Assembly: GCA_965200005.1 (NCBI GenBank)
Contig: OZ241331.1
Coordinates: 248,001 to 312,000, forward strand
Direction: 5' to 3'
DNA length: 64,000 nt
From: Aldehydirespirator sp965200005
GTDB lineage: Bacteria > Actinomycetota > Acidimicrobiia > Acidimicrobiales > Aldehydirespiratoraceae
Positions within the stretch are counted from its first letter, which is position 1. Each line of letters begins with the position of its first letter. The translations under genes and the position numbers were made by a program. The notes under the pieces are model-generated. The model ran no database searches. It was not told where the DNA came from and saw only the letters and a program-made list of their open reading frames with translations. This document shows positions 61,810 through 64,000 of the stretch, one piece after another.

Positions 61810-64000
61810 ATGAGCTGGACTGGGCGCCGGTTGCGCCGCTTCGAAGACCCAGCATTGCTGCAGGGTCTAAGCCACTTCGTGGCTGATGTTGCCGACCGCG
61901 ACCCTCGGGCGCTTCACGGTGCCTTCGTGCGCAGCACAGCGCCTGCAGGCAAGATCCGCTCGATCGAGTCTCCCGCTGGAGCCACCGTGTTGACCGCTGA
62001 GAGTCTCGGTCCGATGCGTGAAATCTGCGCCCGGCTTGACCGCCCCGACTTCATCGCTCTCGAGACGCCCGTTCTCTCATCCGAGGTGGTGCGACACCCC
62101 GGCGAACCGATCGCGCTCGTTGTCGCAGGATCGCGTGCCGAAGCCGAAGACATAGCCGAGGAAGTAATTGTCGACATCGAACCCAGCGATCCAGTCTTAG
62201 ATGTCCACCAAGCCATGCAGGCAACCTCACCCACTGTGCATGCCGGCTTGAGCATGCCGTTGGGCAACAACGTCGTGCTGGACGCACGGCTTGAAACATC
62301 TGACTTTGACGCAGCGGTAGCTCGTGCAAACGAAGTTGTCGCCCTCGACATTCGCTCGCATCGCCAGAACGCTCTACCGCTCGAGGCGCGTGGCGCGGTG
62401 GCGTCTCATGACCTTGCTAGCGGTCGCACCACACTCACTGCGTCAAACCAGATGCCACACATGCTGCGCACCGCTCTCGCGGACATCTTGGATGTTCCCG
62501 AGTCGCAACTGCGAGTGGTCACACCCGAAGTAGGTGGTGCGTTCGGCCAGAAGATGTGTGTGCCCCGCGAGTATGTGGCCCTCGTGGCTGCGGCCCGCTT
62601 GCTCGGCACGACGATCGCCTGGATCGAAGACAGGCTCGAGAACCTGCTGGCTTCCTGGCACAGCCGCGACCATCGCTACCGGATACGAGGTGCTTTCTCA
62701 GCGGATGGCAAGTTGCTGGCACTTGACGGTGACCTGTTGTGCAACATCGGCGCCTACAGCAACTACCCCGTGACGTTCGGGGTTGAGCCCCTAATGGCGC
62801 TCGCCGAACTCCCGGGGCCTTACATGCTCACCAACTACCGGGTGCGTGCTCGGGCCATCACAACCAACATGTGCCCCATAGCGCCGTACCGGGGAGTGTC
62901 ACGACCAGTGCTGACTCTGGCAATGGAACGGCTCATGGACAGCGCTGCCCGCAAGCTCGGCATTGACCCGGTTGCGATACGCAACATCAACCTCGTGCAT
63001 GAGTTCCCCTATTCGATGCCCACCGGACTGCGTATTGACGAAGGTTCCTATACCGAGACGCTCAAGGCGGCAGTGCAGGCCATCTCGCTTGAGGACTTTC
63101 GTGAGCGCAAGGAGCACGCAGCCCGACAGGGGCGATACCTGGGTGTCGGATTCTCGGTCTTTGGCGAGCGAACCGGCTACGGAACTCCCGCTTTTGCGGC
63201 ACGATCCATGGAGATCACTCCTGGATACGAGACTGTGAGGCTAGAGATGGATCCCTCAGGTGGCGTAATCGCTCGGATAGGAGCCTCACCGCACGGTCAA
63301 GGACTGGCCACCGCTCTAGCACAACTCTTGGCCGATGAACTCGGCATCAAGGCCGATCAAGTATCGATAAGCCACGGCGACACAGACACCACGCCCTATG
63401 GCTGGGGCACCTTTGCGAGCCGCTCAATGGTCATCGCAGGTGGCGCGGCCACGCTTGCGGCACGCGAGCTCGCCGATCAGCTGCGGCAGATCGCAGCGCA
63501 CGAACTAGAAGCCGATCCGGCCGACATCAAGCTTGAAGAAGGTGCGGCCGCTGTTGCCGGAACCCGTATCGGTGTGCCGATCTCAGACATCGCACGCACG
63601 GCTCACCACTCGAGCCATCGGCTGCCCGATGGAGTGGGTCCCGGGCTAGCGGTAAGCGCCACGTATGACCCGGCAGGGACGTTTTCTAATGCTTGTCACG
63701 CAGCGGTCGTTGAAGTTGACATCGAGACTGGTCATGTGCGCCTTGAGCGCTTCGTTGTGGTCGCTGACGCAGGATTAGAAGTAAACCCGATGCTGGTTGA
63801 AGGCCAGATTCATGGTGGAGTCACTCAGGGAATTGCCAATGCGTTATATGAAGAGTTGGTGACAGACGAGCATGGAAATCTGATGACAGCATCGCTAATG
63901 GACTTCGCCGTTCCGACGGCATGTGAGATACCTGACCTCGAAGTCACCCATCTTCAGACAATTACAGATGCATCTATCTCTGGTGCTAAGGGCGTCGGTG
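61810..64000 (+). CDS. Molybdenum hydroxylase large subunit (CoxL/aldehyde oxidase-like), cut by window end
   Basis: Molybdopterin-binding subunit, open to the window end (730 codons visible). Segments LLQGLSHFVADV, EVGGAFGQKMCVPREYVALV and RIGASPHGQGLATALAQLLA fit the family. The region equivalent to the CO dehydrogenase active-site loop reads APYRGVSRP, so it is not a form I CO dehydrogenase (AYRCSFR). The last residues GAKGVG precede the expected catalytic Glu. Start ATG at 61810. Substrate unknown. Confidence 0.93.
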   Translation, partial: MSWTGRRLRRFEDPALLQGLSHFVADVADRDPRALHGAFVRSTAPAGKIRSIESPAGATVLTAESLGPMREICARLDRPDFIALETPVLSSEVVRHPGEPIALVVAGSRAEAEDIAEEVIVDIEPSDPVLDVHQAMQATSPTVHAGLSMPLGNNVVLDARLETSDFDAAVARANEVVALDIRSHRQNALPLEARGAVASHDLASGRTTLTASNQMPHMLRTALADILDVPESQLRVVTPEVGGAFGQKMCVPREYVALVAAARLLGTTIAWIEDRLENLLASWHSRDHRYRIRGAFSADGKLLALDGDLLCNIGAYSNYPVTFGVEPLMALAELPGPYMLTNYRVRARAITTNMCPIAPYRGVSRPVLTLAMERLMDSAARKLGIDPVAIRNINLVHEFPYSMPTGLRIDEGSYTETLKAAVQAISLEDFRERKEHAARQGRYLGVGFSVFGERTGYGTPAFAARSMEITPGYETVRLEMDPSGGVIARIGASPHGQGLATALAQLLADELGIKADQVSISHGDTDTTPYGWGTFASRSMVIAGGAATLAARELADQLRQIAAHELEADPADIKLEEGAAAVAGTRIGVPISDIARTAHHSSHRLPDGVGPGLAVSATYDPAGTFSNACHAAVVEVDIETGHVRLERFVVVADAGLEVNPMLVEGQIHGGVTQGIANALYEELVTDEHGNLMTASLMDFAVPTACEIPDLEVTHLQTITDASISGAKGVG

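Noticed and set aside
49000..64000. Selenoprotein genes with in-frame UGA
   Set aside because: I looked at gene ends and gaps for frames continuing past TGA with a conserved Cys-equivalent and found none convincing.
60877..64000. Aerobic carbon monoxide dehydrogenase
   Set aside because: The large subunit lacks the AYRCSFR loop and no small subunit is seen, so CO oxidation is not supported.

Overview
The window looks like a chromosomal segment of an actinomycete, most likely of the class Acidimicrobiia. The reasons are the tRNA-Trp-secE-nusG-rplKAJL-rpoBC-rpsLG-fusA-tuf-rpsJ-rplCDWB-rpsS-rplV-rpsC-rplP-rpmC-rpsQ gene order, a mycofactocin locus, a GSII-type glutamine synthetase, frequent GTG starts, lipoboxes of the AAAC/AFAC type, a luciferase-like (F420 type) oxidoreductase and moderately high GC by eye. 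The class is inferred from gene content only.

Layout. (1) 1-25 kb, almost all minus strand: transcription and translation core genes. Three departures from the usual order stand out: an AI-2E transporter on the opposite strand between rpsJ and rplC, a tyrosine/serine phosphatase between rplL and rpoB, and an ECF sigma/anti-sigma pair between tRNA-Trp and tRNA-Met/tRNA-Thr. rpsL encodes Arg at position 88, and rpoB carries unusual residues in the rifampicin pocket. (2) 25-36.3 kb: an extended mycofactocin locus with mftA-mftB-mftC, a mycofactocin-type SDR, an NDMA-dependent type alcohol dehydrogenase, an AAA ATPase/VWA pair, an acyl-CoA synthetase, mftF and a serine hydrolase. mftD, mftE and mftG are not seen. 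(3) 36.4-43 kb: a cytosine-deaminase-like amidohydrolase, a 2-oxoglutarate oxygenase and an ABC importer whose binding protein holds an in-frame 1007-bp tandem duplication. (4) 43-49.8 kb: flavin enzymes, a UbiD/UbiX pair, a phytoene-desaturase-like oxidoreductase and yqeC. (5) 49.9-51.4 kb: a selenocysteine tRNA, a CMD-family protein and a HepT/MNT-like pair. (6) 51.4-57.9 kb: a primary-like sigma factor, NAD synthase, GSII, an HD-domain fragment of a CCA-adding enzyme and a lipoprotein. (7) 57.9-64 kb: a catabolic cluster with an NTF2-like protein, a DUF1214-like protein, a 3-Cys ferredoxin, two sister cupins and the medium and large subunits of a molybdenum hydroxylase, the last cut by the window end.

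How the genes may work together (inference). The mycofactocin locus could oxidise an alcohol (ADH, SDR) and activate the resulting acid with CoA (acyl-CoA synthetase, CoA transferase), with MftA/B/C/F making the redox peptide. Selenium use is supported by the tRNA-Sec and by yqeC, which is linked in other bacteria to selenium-containing molybdenum hydroxylases; a molybdenum hydroxylase lies 12 kb away. No convincing selenoprotein gene was found. I saw no CRISPR array, insertion sequence or phage gene.
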